NCBI GenBank assembly: GCA_022561095.1
Contig: JADFRV010000026.1
Span: 1-18,842 of the forward strand
Length of the DNA stretch: 18,842 nucleotides
Direction: 5' to 3'
From: Chloroflexota bacterium
GTDB lineage: Bacteria > Chloroflexota > Dehalococcoidia > SM23-28-2 > RBG-16-64-32
The stretch's first letter is position 1. Every line of letters starts with the position of its first letter. Positions 13,056-18,842 of the stretch are shown here, piece after piece. The position numbers and the translations under genes were made by a program. The notes below the pieces were generated by a model. That model saw nothing but the letters and a program-made list of their open reading frames with translations, did no database searches and had not been told where the DNA came from.

Positions 13056-14258
13056 TCAGCCGGCGCTCACAGGCGCTTTCCGCGCCATCGGCGTCGTCAG
13101 CGTCTCCACCCCAATCAGGCGGCCCGACCTCAGATACAGGCGTGGAACCCGGGCCGAGATCCCACAGAGAATCTCATAGCTGATGGTGCCGCACAGGTCT
13201 CCCAGTTCATCGGCCGTTATGACCGCCTCCCCCTGGTGACCGATGAGCACCACCTCATCCCCCTCGGCGACGTCCGGCACATCTGTCACGTCCGCCATAC
13301 ACATATCCATACATACGCGGCCGACGATGGGCACACGCCTTCCTCGCACCAGCACCGAGCCGCGGTTCGATAGCACCCTCGGTAGGCCATCGCCGTAACC
13401 GCACATCACCAACGCGATGACGCTGGGCCGGTTGGCCCGCCAGGTGCGCCCGTAGCTCACGCTATCGTCCGCGGCGATGGGGGTGAGACGGGCGATGCGG
13501 CTCTTCAGGCTCAGCACCGGCCTCAGGTTGAGTGACCGGCTCACGTACTGCGAAGGGTACAGGCCGTACATACCTACCCCCGGCCTCACCAGGTCCAAAC
13601 CCATCTCCGGCCTGTCCAACAGGGTAGCCGTGTTGGACACGTGCCGCTTGGGGATCCAGGGCAGCTTATCAACGACCGTCCGAAAGATAGTGTACTGCTC
13701 AAGAGTAAACCGCTTATCGCCTTCATCGGCGCTGGCGAAGTGCGTGAATACGCCCTCAACCTCTAGCGCGGTCATCTCTCTCAGCGCCTCCGCCAGAGGG
13801 ACGATCTCCTGCGGCTTGAGCCCGTACCGGTTCAGCCCCGTATCCACCTTCAGGTGAACGGTTTGCCGCACGCCCGCCGCCTCCGCCTCACGGGCCAGCG
13901 CCTGCCCCATCTCCAGAGAGTTGACCGTGGGCGTCAGCTCCATCTCGACGATGCGGCCGGCATCGCTGATAAGCGAGTGCCCCATGATCAGGATCGGCGC
14001 CGTGATGCCGCCCCGGCGTAGCTGCTCTCCCTCATCCACGCTGATAACCGCCAGCCGGTCCGCGCCTGCCTCCAGGACGGGCCCGGCCACGCCGAGAGCG
14101 CCGTGGCCGTAGGCGTTCGCCTTCACCACCGCCGCCATCGCCGCCGGGCCGGCCTGGCCCTTCAGGGACGCCACGTTATAAGCGAGGGCGTCCAGATCTA
14201 TCTCTACCCAGAGAGGACGCCCCCACAAGCCGTTGGTCTGCGGGCTGTCAAGAGCCAT
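13056..14258 (-). CDS. alr: Alanine racemase
   Basis: A 400-residue fold-type III PLP enzyme that interconverts L- and D-alanine for peptidoglycan. The start ATG 14258 has GGAGA four bases upstream. PLP lysine is Lys46 in AVVKANAYGHG; the second catalytic base is Tyr269 in DSVSYGRTW. Other family motifs are WVEIDLDALAYN, HLKVDTGLNRYG (Asn where Met is commonest), VFTHFASADE, RPGVGMYGLYP and RVCMDMCMADVT. A short C-terminal extension past PRLYL reaches the stop at 13056. It stands between an unrecognised gene upstream and the LCP gene downstream, all on the minus strand, and probably shares a transcript with them. Confidence 0.97.
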   Translation of the reverse strand: MALDSPQTNGLWGRPLWVEIDLDALAYNVASLKGQAGPAAMAAVVKANAYGHGALGVAGPVLEAGADRLAVISVDEGEQLRRGGITAPILIMGHSLISDAGRIVEMELTPTVNSLEMGQALAREAEAAGVRQTVHLKVDTGLNRYGLKPQEIVPLAEALREMTALEVEGVFTHFASADEGDKRFTLEQYTIFRTVVDKLPWIPKRHVSNTATLLDRPEMGLDLVRPGVGMYGLYPSQYVSRSLNLRPVLSLKSRIARLTPIAADDSVSYGRTWRANRPSVIALVMCGYGDGLPRVLSNRGSVLVRGRRVPIVGRVCMDMCMADVTDVPDVAEGDEVVLIGHQGEAVITADELGDLCGTISYEILCGISARVPRLYLRSGRLIGVETLTTPMARKAPVSAG

Positions 14259-14314
14259 GCATTCTCCAATTTTCTACAACGCTGGCCTTCGCTAAAAGTT
14301 TCTCGGCGCTCAAT

Positions 14315-14794
14315 CTAAGGGACAAGCGCCCAGTCCTTCGGCAGCCGGTAGCTGAAAACCGTCTCCGTGTAGCCGCTGCCATCGAAGATGTGGGCGTGGC
14401 CGCTGCGACGGATCTCGCGGTATGAGTTCATAAGCTGGACGATGCGCCTGGCTCTGAGGTTGAAGATGATGGCGCCCGCCTTCACCGGCCGCAGACTGGC
14501 CTCCCGCGTCACGCCGTCCACAACACGGAACACAGGCTGCTCGTGGGGCGGAGTACGTCGAAGCGTCTCATGGATAGCGCCGTAACGGCCGGGCACGTTC
14601 AGCTCATCGAACACGGCAAGGCCAGCGTTCACATACTCACGCAGGCTCCTGTAGTACGGCTCGCTCAGCGCCAGCAGCTCCTCATAGTCGGTCGGGCCAG
14701 CCGCGCAGGCCGCCACCAGCGCTGGAAGAGCGTCGCCGTGAGCGACGAAGCTCACCACGCCCTGACGGTCGACTATCGTGCATCGGATGAAGTT
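14315..14794 (-). CDS. Unrecognised 159-aa protein
   Basis: Start placed at ATG 14794 (MNFIRCTIVDRQGVV). An in-frame reading continues upstream 26 codons but is Cys/Pro-rich and probably noncoding. I do not recognise the family. The product has no signal peptide or transmembrane helix and looks like a cytoplasmic alpha/beta protein. Noticeable segments are FVAHGDALPALVAACAAGPTDY, RSLREYVNAGLAVFDELN, a central beta region (VFRVVDGV...GAIIFNLRARRIVQLMNSY) and an Arg/His-rich C-terminus (REIRRSGHAHIFDGSGYTETVFSYRLP). Codon use is like its neighbours. The gap to alr is 56 bases, so it may be the first gene of an alr-LCP transcript. It is divergent from the transglycosylase gene. Confidence 0.65.
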   Translation of the reverse strand, partial: NFIRCTIVDRQGVVSFVAHGDALPALVAACAAGPTDYEELLALSEPYYRSLREYVNAGLAVFDELNVPGRYGAIHETLRRTPPHEQPVFRVVDGVTREASLRPVKAGAIIFNLRARRIVQLMNSYREIRRSGHAHIFDGSGYTETVFSYRLPKDWALVP

Positions 14795-14822
14795 CATGGG
14801 CGCGCAGGAAGGGGGACCAAGA

Positions 14823-14852
14823 TTGCCGCACGGAACGCAGCTAGCGTAACAT
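14823..14852 (+). promoter_or_regulatory. Weak candidate promoter of the lytic transglycosylase gene
   Basis: TTGCCG (14823-14828) and TAACAT (14847-14852) lie 18 bases apart on the plus strand, in the divergent gap after the unrecognised gene. A GGAGG follows at 14860-14864. On the other strand a perfect TTGACA (plus 14867-14872) could serve the divergent gene, although its -10 is poor. Confidence 0.3.
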
Positions 14853-14919
14853 CGGATTCGGAGGGCTGTCAACGGATTACGGAACGCACCCCACAGGCGA
14901 TGAAACCGACTGCAAACGC

Positions 14920-17160
14920 CTGTCGGCGCGCCTTCTCTTACCGATAATCGCCCTCCTGCTAGCCGCCGCCTGCCTCGGTGGTGGCCAGCCGCCCACCGCC
15001 ACGCCGGGGCCCACCTCCTCTCCGCTACCGCTCGACGTTCCCATCGACCTGGACCTCGCCGATAAGCTGCTCCACGATGGCGACGTGGAGCAGGCGCTCG
15101 CCATCTACAACGCAGTCGCCAATTCAGGCGCGGGCGCGGAATGGCGGCGCGCCGTCCAGGGCGCGGCTCACATCCACTATGACCGAGGCGAGTTTGAGGC
15201 CGCGGCCGCGGCGATGATCGCCTTCCTGGACTCGGACCCGCCAGCGCAGGAGCGGGGGCCGGCGCTGCTCCTCCTCGGCGCCGCCCAGCAGCAGGCGGGA
15301 CAGGCCGGCGAAGCCCGTGAGTCGCTTGAAGAGTACATCGAGAGCGACGGCGTCGCTACCGCCCACGCCCGCCTCAAGCTGGCGTCGGTGCTGTCGGCGG
15401 ACGGCGACGACTCCGCTGCGATCGAGGAGCTGGACCTGGCGCTCACGGAGGAGCTACCGCCGCCGCAGGAGACCGAGGCGCTGTTCGCCCTCGCCCGCAA
15501 CCAGGAGACGGCACAACGCATGGATGAAGCTCTCGCCACCAGGGAGCGCCTCAGCTCAGAGGCTGCTACGCCCTTCGAGCGAGGGGAAGCGTTGTGGGAG
15601 TTGCTCGCGTTAGCCAGCCATATCAACGAAGGTCAGCGCGCCCAGGAGGCGCTCGTGACGCTCGCCCGTGACTATCCCTGGCACCCCCGTGCGCTGGAGT
15701 CCCTGGGCCTGCCTCAGTATGCGCCCGCGCCCACCTTGAGCAGCGCCGACCGGGGCGTAGTCCTGTTCAGCCACAGATCCAACGAGCAGGCCCAGGAGAC
15801 GTTCCGGCTTTCTCTGGAGGAGGACGCGAGCGCCGCCGGCCAGGCGCGGGCCCACTACTACCTCGCGCTGCTGGCCGAACGAGCCGATCTGCCCGACGAT
15901 GCCCTGACAGAGTACGACGCGGCCCTAGCAGCCCTGGAGGGCCTGGAGGGAGACCGCCTGTTCGGGGAGGCGGCGTGGGAGCGGGCCCTGCTCCTGGAGT
16001 CGCTGGGCCGCAGCGAGGAGGCTGTGGCCGCCTACGCCGGCCTGGCCGCCTCATCACCCGCGTCCGAGCGAGCGCCGGAAGCGCTATTCCGGGCGGGATT
16101 TCTGCGGCTTCGCGCGGGGCTCGCGGAGGACGCCATCACCCACTGGACTGCCTACCTGCAAACGGCCGACGGCGAGGAGACCGCCCGCGCCCGCTTCTGG
16201 CTGGCCCAGGCCGCTCTCGCCATCGGTGACACCCAATCGGCGAACCTCCACCTGACCGAGGCCTCACAGATCGCGCCCTGGAGCTACTTCGGCCTGCGAG
16301 CGGTGGCCATTTTGGAGGCCGAACCGCCGCTCCCATTAGACGAACCCGTGCCCGAGACGCCGGCGACGGACTGGACCGCGGTTCAAACCTGGCTCGCCTC
16401 CTGGGCCGGGCCGGAGGACACGGCGGCGATCCCGAAGCTGACCGACGACTCCCCCTGGCGCCGCGGGCTGGAGCTGCTCCTCGCCGGCCTTCAAGACGAG
16501 GCCGACGACCAGTTCGCCGCCCTAACTAACGACCTCGCCGGCCAGCCTTGGCCGCTGTACCGGCTCGCCCGCGCCCTCGACGACCAGGGCCAGGTCTCCG
16601 CCGCCGCCCGCGCCGCCGCCCGTCTCATCGGAGACCGCGTCGACGCGCCGCCCGGTATCCTTCGGCTCGCCTACCCCAGCGACTACCTGGACCTGGCGAC
16701 AGCGGAGGCCGAGGCCAACGGCTTCCCGCCTCTGCTCCTCCTGGCCTTGATCCGCCAGGAGAGCTTCTTTCAGCCGGACGCCGAATCGTTCGCCGGCGCC
16801 CTGGGCCTTACCCAAGTCATCCCCACCACCGCGGACGAGATCGCCGGCCAGCTAAACGAACCCGACTTTGCCTATTCCGACCTGCTCCGCCCTACCGTCA
16901 GCCTCCGCTTCGGCGCCCACTACCTGGGCTCCCAACTGGAGCTGTTCGCCGGCGACATCCCGGCGGCGCTGGCCGCCTACAACGGCGGCCCCGGCAACTC
17001 ACTGCGCTGGCAGGAAGCCGCCGCGGGCGACCCCGACCTGCTCCTGGAGACGATAGACCTCAGCGAGACCAGGGCCTACGTTCAGCTGGTGCTGGAGCAC
17101 TACGCCCGCTACCGCCTCGCCTACGGCCTGGCCGAAGGGCCAACGCTGCCGCTACCGTGA
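14920..17160 (+). CDS. Lipoprotein soluble-type lytic transglycosylase (Slt70-like), start uncertain
   Basis: A peptidoglycan-cleaving transglycosylase. The C-terminal SLT domain has the catalytic Glu in LIRQESFF (codon 16759-16761), GALGLTQVIP, ALAAYNGGPGN and ETRAYVQLVLEHYARY. About 550 residues of TPR-like helical repeats precede it, as in Slt70. The first ATG/GTG/TTG in frame is GTG 15085, but the frame is open upstream and encodes a textbook lipoprotein signal: LSARLLLPIIALLLAAAC, with lipobox Cys codon 14971-14973. I therefore start at CTG 14920, the shortest reading that keeps the signal (746 aa). ATG 14900 would join this frame (MKPTANALSARLLL...) if one C were missing near 14917. No stop lies in frame back to 14842. 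It acts outside the membrane; alr and LCP are close by. Confidence 0.85.
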   Translation: MSARLLLPIIALLLAAACLGGGQPPTATPGPTSSPLPLDVPIDLDLADKLLHDGDVEQALAIYNAVANSGAGAEWRRAVQGAAHIHYDRGEFEAAAAAMIAFLDSDPPAQERGPALLLLGAAQQQAGQAGEARESLEEYIESDGVATAHARLKLASVLSADGDDSAAIEELDLALTEELPPPQETEALFALARNQETAQRMDEALATRERLSSEAATPFERGEALWELLALASHINEGQRAQEALVTLARDYPWHPRALESLGLPQYAPAPTLSSADRGVVLFSHRSNEQAQETFRLSLEEDASAAGQARAHYYLALLAERADLPDDALTEYDAALAALEGLEGDRLFGEAAWERALLLESLGRSEEAVAAYAGLAASSPASERAPEALFRAGFLRLRAGLAEDAITHWTAYLQTADGEETARARFWLAQAALAIGDTQSANLHLTEASQIAPWSYFGLRAVAILEAEPPLPLDEPVPETPATDWTAVQTWLASWAGPEDTAAIPKLTDDSPWRRGLELLLAGLQDEADDQFAALTNDLAGQPWPLYRLARALDDQGQVSAAARAAARLIGDRVDAPPGILRLAYPSDYLDLATAEAEANGFPPLLLLALIRQESFFQPDAESFAGALGLTQVIPTTADEIAGQLNEPDFAYSDLLRPTVSLRFGAHYLGSQLELFAGDIPAALAAYNGGPGNSLRWQEAAAGDPDLLLETIDLSETRAYVQLVLEHYARYRLAYGLAEGPTLPLP

Positions 17161-17172
17161 CTGCCGATCAGT

Positions 17173-17201
17173 TTGACCGCCAACCTGGGGGCTCGTATAA
17201 T
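17173..17201 (+). promoter_or_regulatory. Strong promoter of the rpmH-rnpA-yidD operon
   Basis: TTGACC (17173-17178), a 17-base spacer and a perfect TATAAT (17196-17201). Transcription would start near 17208, 12 bases after the preceding stop plus the promoter span. This is the best sigma70-type promoter in the window, as expected for a ribosomal protein gene. Confidence 0.8.
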
Positions 17202-17209
17202 TACGCCGT

Positions 17210-17240
17210 GCCCCGTCCAAGGCGGGGCGCCGTTTTGTTG
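17210..17240 (+). terminator. GC-rich hairpin with short T-run in the rpmH leader
   Basis: GCCCCGTC (17210-17217) pairs with GGCGGGGC (17221-17228) across a CAA loop, followed by GCCGTTTTGTT. It could terminate transcription arriving from the transglycosylase gene. Because the predicted rpmH start point is just before it, it would also form at the very 5' end of the rpmH mRNA, where it could stabilise or attenuate. Confidence 0.45.
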
Positions 17241-17257
17241 GCCTCCTATTGGCCATT

Positions 17258-17264
17258 GGAGGAG
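17258..17264 (+). promoter_or_regulatory. Shine-Dalgarno of rpmH, possibly shared with a long rnpA frame
   Basis: GGAGGAG lies four bases before the rpmH GTG (17269) and two before a TTG (17267) that is in frame with rnpA. CCTCC at 17242-17246 can pair with GGAGG and hide it. Confidence 0.7.
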
Positions 17265-17268
17265 CCTT

Positions 17269-17406
17269 GTGCCCAAGCGTACCTACCAGCCCAAGAAGCG
17301 ACGCCGCCAGCGCCGACACGGCTTTATGGGCAGGAATAGAACCCGCAACGGACGGGCGATACTCAAGCGCCGATTCCTCAAGGGGCGGCGGCGGCTCGCC
17401 GTTTGA
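17269..17406 (+). CDS. rpmH: Large ribosomal subunit protein L34
   Basis: A 45-residue L34, one of the smallest ribosomal proteins. The GTG start at 17269 is preceded by GGAGGAG. The product matches the family throughout: PKRTYQPKKRRRQRRHGF, then GRNRTRNGRAILKRRFLKGRRRLAV. The HGFMGRNRT centre differs slightly from the usual HGFRARMRT. It heads the classical rpmH-rnpA-yidD cluster and has a strong dedicated promoter. Its coding region is overlapped entirely by an open reading frame continuous with rnpA. Confidence 0.97.
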   Translation: MPKRTYQPKKRRRQRRHGFMGRNRTRNGRAILKRRFLKGRRRLAV

Positions 17407-17434
17407 ACGGGCGGACCGCCGGGCCAACGCGGTC

Positions 17435-17800
17435 GTGCGCAAACAGCTCCGGCTACGGAGGCGCAAGGAATTCGACACCGTATTCAAGAGAGGTCAGCTC
17501 CTGACCAGCCGCCTGCTAGTGTTAAGAAGCGTGCCTAATCAGCTCCAGCACAACCGCTACGGATTCGTCACCAGCAAACGCCTGGGCAATGCGGTGGTGC
17601 GTAACCGCGTCCGTCGTCGCCTGCGAGAGGGCATTCGCAGACTGACCACCCGCCCCGGCTGGGACATCGTCATCTCCGCCCGCGCCCCCGCCGCCCAGGC
17701 CGACTTCCACCAATTGAAAGCAGCGGTAGCTAACCTGTTCGCCCGCGCCGGCATCCTCTCTGACGACCCCAACGCCTCGGGGAAGGAGAAGCACCCTTGA
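17435..17800 (+). CDS. rnpA: Ribonuclease P protein component
   Basis: A 121-residue basic protein subunit that assists the RNase P ribozyme in 5' maturation of tRNA. The GTG start at 17435 gives VVRKQLRLRRRKEFDTVFKRG, the normal N-terminus and length. The RNR motif is intact in RYGFVTSKRLGNAVVRNRVRRRLREGIRR. No SD precedes 17435. The same frame is open back through the whole of rpmH to TTG 17267 (177 residues) or TTG 17249. This recalls Thermus, where rnpA starts beside rpmH and contains it. Which start is used cannot be settled from sequence alone. The stop overlaps the yidD start. Confidence 0.93.
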   Translation: MRKQLRLRRRKEFDTVFKRGQLLTSRLLVLRSVPNQLQHNRYGFVTSKRLGNAVVRNRVRRRLREGIRRLTTRPGWDIVISARAPAAQADFHQLKAAVANLFARAGILSDDPNASGKEKHP

Positions 17801-18039
17801 AGCGACCGGCTCTGGCCCTCATCCGCTGGTACCAAAGATCGGTCTCGCCCACACGCCCGCCGGCCTGTCGCTTCCAGCCCACCTGCTCCCACTACGGCTA
17901 CGAGGCCATAGAGAGGTATGGACTGCTCAGAGGCGGCTTCCTCACCCTGTGGCGCATCCTGCGCTGCCACCCGTTCAACCCCGGCGGCTACGACCCCGTG
18001 CCCGGAGGCGAAGCGGATAGGAAAACTATCGCTCACTAG
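17797..18039 (+). CDS. yidD: Membrane protein insertion efficiency factor YidD
   Basis: An 80-residue YidD. The TTG start (17797) overlaps the rnpA stop (TTGA), with GGAAGGAGAAG just upstream. Family motifs are ALIRWYQRSVSP, CRFQPTCSHYGYEAIERYG, GGFLTLWRILRCHPFNPGGYDPVP; the three Cys are kept. The protein is amphipathic, associates with the inner membrane and aids YidC/Sec-dependent insertion. It sits in its conserved place after rnpA. The last few residues (GGEADRKTIAH) are a non-conserved tail. Confidence 0.96.
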   Translation: MKRPALALIRWYQRSVSPTRPPACRFQPTCSHYGYEAIERYGLLRGGFLTLWRILRCHPFNPGGYDPVPGGEADRKTIAH

Positions 18040-18048
18040 GCCGCTTCG

Positions 18049-18842
18049 TTGTGGCCGCTGCCAAGGAGGATAAGTATCCGGCGCATAACACGCACCCACC
18101 CGCCCCTAGGCCTGGCGCTTCTCGTCCTCGCCATGCTCGCCGCCGCTGCCTGCGTTGGCTTCAACAACCCCGAAGGCTGGGCCGGCCCCACAGTCGCCGC
18201 CGACGACCGGCTCGTGGTCAGCACTGATAAGGGCGAGCTGTCCGCCTTAGACCTGGTCCCGGAGTCGGGCCCGCAATGCGACAACTCAACCGACGATGAC
18301 GAGGACGGCTGGGTGAACGAAGGCTGCCCCAGAGCCGGAACCAAGGCCGAGCGCGGAAGAGAATGCGCCAACAGCACCAGCGACGATGCCGTAGACGATA
18401 TCCCTGACGACGATAAGATCAACGACGGCTGCCCGGCTGCCGTCCCGCTCTGGACGTTCCCCACCGGGCAGGAAGAACCTGAGATAGACCTGGAAGCGAT
18501 CTACACGACCCCCCCGGTCATCGGTGATACCGTCTACCTCGCCGGCTACAGCGGCGACGTCTACGCGCTCAGCCTGGACGACGGCAGCGAGAAGTGGCGC
18601 TTCGACACGGACGACAACATCATCGCCGGGCTCGCCATCACCGAGACGACCGTCTACGTCGGCACCGACGAAGGCCTTCTCTACGCGCTAGACCTGGAGA
18701 CCGGGCTGGAGGAGGACAACCCCAACAACCCCTTCGACGCAGGGAGCGGCATCTGGGGGACGCCACTGCTAGACGAAAGCGTCATCTACGTGGCCTCCGT
18801 CAACGGCAAGCTCTACGCCCTGGACGCCGAGACGCTTGACCC
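18049..18842 (+). CDS. Lipoprotein PQQ/BamB-like beta-propeller with Asp-rich Cys repeats (3' end outside window)
   Basis: The frame after yidD encodes a lipoprotein signal (RRITRTHPPLGLALLVLAML, then AAAAC). It continues into PQQ-type propeller blades: DRLVVSTDKGELSALDL, GDTVYLAGYSGDVYALSLDDGSEKWRFDT, TTVYVGTDEGLLYALDLETG and SVIYVASVNGKLYALDAET. Within the first blade two repeats intrude (18277-18330 and 18364-18435), each C-x-N-S-T...DDD...N-E/D-GCP, resembling thrombospondin type 3-like calcium-binding units. TTG 18049 is the only canonical start upstream of the signal but has no SD. A perfect AAGGAGG (18063-18069) instead points to ATC 18076. The position is that of yidC in many genomes. 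The function is unknown; BamB-like propellers scaffold envelope proteins. The gene continues past 18842. Confidence 0.85.
   Translation, partial: MWPLPRRISIRRITRTHPPLGLALLVLAMLAAAACVGFNNPEGWAGPTVAADDRLVVSTDKGELSALDLVPESGPQCDNSTDDDEDGWVNEGCPRAGTKAERGRECANSTSDDAVDDIPDDDKINDGCPAAVPLWTFPTGQEEPEIDLEAIYTTPPVIGDTVYLAGYSGDVYALSLDDGSEKWRFDTDDNIIAGLAITETTVYVGTDEGLLYALDLETGLEEDNPNNPFDAGSGIWGTPLLDESVIYVASVNGKLYALDAETLD
18063..18069 (+). promoter_or_regulatory. Strong Shine-Dalgarno before a non-canonical start
   Basis: AAGGAGG is followed, after six bases, by ATC (18076) in frame with the lipoprotein signal peptide. No ATG, GTG or TTG lies at usable distance in this frame; the next is ATG 18133, inside the hydrophobic core. 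Confidence 0.55.

Noticed and set aside
16548..17339. 263-codon plus-strand ORF in an alternative frame of the transglycosylase
   Set aside because: Extreme Arg/Pro content and overlap with the SLT catalytic domain show it is a frame shadow.
18036..18464. 142-codon minus-strand ORF over the propeller gene
   Set aside because: The plus strand encodes a lipobox and propeller blades; the minus frame has no motif or SD.
1..18842. CRISPR arrays, insertion sequences, prophage or defence genes
   Set aside because: No regularly spaced repeats, transposase, integrase or nuclease motifs were seen; gene content is housekeeping.

Overview
The window is high-GC bacterial chromosome and looks like housekeeping DNA rather than a mobile or phage region. 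The best guess for the source is a Chloroflexota-type bacterium, possibly Dehalococcoidia. This rests on the gene mix (T-box controlled ileS, LytR-CpsA-Psr protein, a RodZ-like protein carrying a PASTA domain, a CxxC zinc-ribbon protein, and a lipoprotein propeller with Asp-rich Cys-bracketed repeats) and on frequent GTG/TTG starts. That placement is inference; there is no rRNA in the window. I saw no tRNA, CRISPR array, transposase or integrase.

Left part (1-3567). The 5' end of a glycerate kinase gene leaves the window on the minus strand. Next on the plus strand is a 44-codon zinc-ribbon gene resembling the C-terminal tail of B12-dependent ribonucleotide reductase. Its promoter contains a perfect LexA-type palindrome (GAAC-N4-GTTC). 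A tight plus-strand operon follows: mtaB (tRNA methylthiotransferase, broken by an apparent one-base frameshift), an AmaP/Asp23-like membrane protein, scpB, and a DUF503/YlxP protein.

Middle part (3564-9377). A minus-strand series reads, in transcription order: a double zinc-ribbon protein, ileS behind a full T-box leader with its own promoter, a RodZ-like HTH-TM-PASTA protein, and a membrane-anchored alpha/beta hydrolase. The hydrolase stop codon overlaps the DUF503 stop codon in a shared CTAG.

Right-centre (9486-14794). rpsT (S20, with a basic C-terminal tail), a zinc-dependent medium-chain dehydrogenase and an SCP2-domain protein are on the plus strand. They converge on a minus-strand group: an unrecognised 159-aa protein, alanine racemase (alr) and an LCP-family cell-wall protein.

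Right end (14823-18842). A lipoprotein Slt-type lytic transglycosylase has no canonical start codon before its signal peptide. It is followed by a strong sigma70-like promoter and the classic rpmH-rnpA-yidD cluster. The rnpA frame stays open across all of rpmH, as in Thermus. Where yidC would usually follow, a lipoprotein PQQ-type propeller begins and runs off the window. It also lacks a canonical start at its Shine-Dalgarno.

Taken together, translation (ileS, rpsT, rpmH, rnpA, mtaB) and cell-envelope functions (alr, LCP, Slt, RodZ-PASTA, yidD) dominate. The points most worth a second look are the LexA-box/NrdJ-tail mini-gene, the rpmH/rnpA overlap, the RodZ-PASTA fusion, the Asp/Cys repeats in the propeller, and the two genes (mtaB, slt) whose reading frames would each be restored by one extra C.
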